A DNA stretch of 8,548 nt from NCBI GenBank assembly GCA_002422305.1, contig DIUG01000067.1, positions 30,030 through 38,577 on the forward strand, written 5' to 3'. Shown here in pieces: positions 8,277-8,548 of the stretch (position 1 is the stretch's first letter; every line of letters starts with the position of its first letter). Origin of the DNA: Patescibacteria group bacterium UBA6164 (lineage in GTDB: Bacteria > Patescibacteriota > Gracilibacteria > BD1-5 > UBA6164). Made by a program: the position numbers and the translations under genes. The notes beneath the pieces were generated by a model that was given only the letters and a program-made list of their open reading frames with translations, had not been told where the DNA came from and did no database searches.

Positions 8277-8311
8277 AAAACACAAGAAGAATTTTATTTT
8301 TCTTGTGTTTT
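8277..8311 (-). terminator. Hairpin terminator downstream of the remnant at the window's right edge
   Basis: A perfect 12-bp stem (8277-8288 with 8300-8311) extends by a few further pairs (8289-8292 with 8296-8299) to a 3-base loop. On the minus strand it is followed by TTTTTATTTTTATG, a typical U-rich tail, so it should stop minus-strand transcripts before the toxin-antitoxin promoter. Confidence 0.75.
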
Positions 8312-8548
8312 CCGTTTATAAACCAAATCTAAAAACTTATCATGATCTCATTCAGATTGTTTTCTTAATTCTCTAAAATGGCATAGTTTTTTTCAAAATT
8401 ATGGGCTAATAAAGGCTTAATTATCAACTAAATCATTGTTTTATAGTGTTGTTTCAAAAATAAAATTTCATTTTTCTAATAAATTTCATATAATAACTAA
8501 TGAAACTTGTGATTGAGTTTCTCTTTAAGGTAACACCTTTTTTCTTTA
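8294..8548 (-). other. Unrecognised, probably degraded coding region at the window edge
   Basis: Several short minus-strand open stretches lie in different frames. One of 34 codons (8294-8398) ends QEK then UAA inside the hairpin and contains CHFRELRKQSEGDHDKF, which looks like a true protein C-terminus. Another (8365-8547) runs 61 codons with three UAG but no UAA before its end. A third is open from the edge down to about 8421 and ends in UAA. No family is recognised. The simplest reading is a frameshifted relic, perhaps of a mobile element, whose terminator survives. The plus strand shows nothing better. Confidence 0.3.

Overview
The window is about three quarters A+T and almost entirely coding on the minus strand. 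The long minus-strand frames are interrupted only by UGA. Where families can be recognised, nearly every UGA falls on a conserved glycine: KSG and YGG in a penicillin-binding protein, GTGLAP in a flavin reductase, and the WNYGP of a Panacea domain. Ordinary UGG still encodes tryptophan. This is genetic code 25 (UGA = Gly), known from the uncultivated CPR/Patescibacteria lineages Gracilibacteria (BD1-5) and Absconditabacteria (SR1). Read with the standard or bacterial code, no gene here survives.

Layout on the minus strand, from high to low coordinates. (a) 8294-8548 is a degraded or unrecognised coding remnant ending in a terminator-like hairpin (8277-8311). (b) 7122-8223 is a toxin-antitoxin pair: a HigB/Gp49-like toxin with one in-frame UAA, overlapping an intact XRE helix-turn-helix plus Panacea-type antitoxin. 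An 18-bp imperfect palindrome just upstream is a candidate operator. (c) 6962-7121 is a spacer with a likely promoter and a possible coding remnant. (d) 4013-6961 encodes a 982-residue membrane protein with about seven N-terminal helices, a VIT domain, a VWA domain with an intact MIDAS motif, and a C-terminal helix. Its stop codon lies inside a strong 22-bp-stem terminator. (e) 1513-3864 encodes a class B penicillin-binding protein. Five bases after its stop begins (f), 1507 to beyond base 1, a fusion of ferredoxin, a ferredoxin-NADP-reductase-type flavoprotein and a ferric-reductase/MsrQ-like membrane domain.

Genes e and f look like one transcription unit, linking septal or side-wall peptidoglycan cross-linking to a membrane redox protein; the functional link is inference. 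The most unusual item is f. Its domain order is reversed relative to NADPH oxidases and ferric reductases. The three positions that hold haem-ligand histidines in MsrQ/YedZ are Asn, Gln and Val, so the membrane domain may work without haem. The antitoxin appears intact while its toxin is disrupted by a single nonsense codon, suggesting recent inactivation or a sequence error. No rRNA, tRNA, CRISPR array or intact insertion sequence was recognised.
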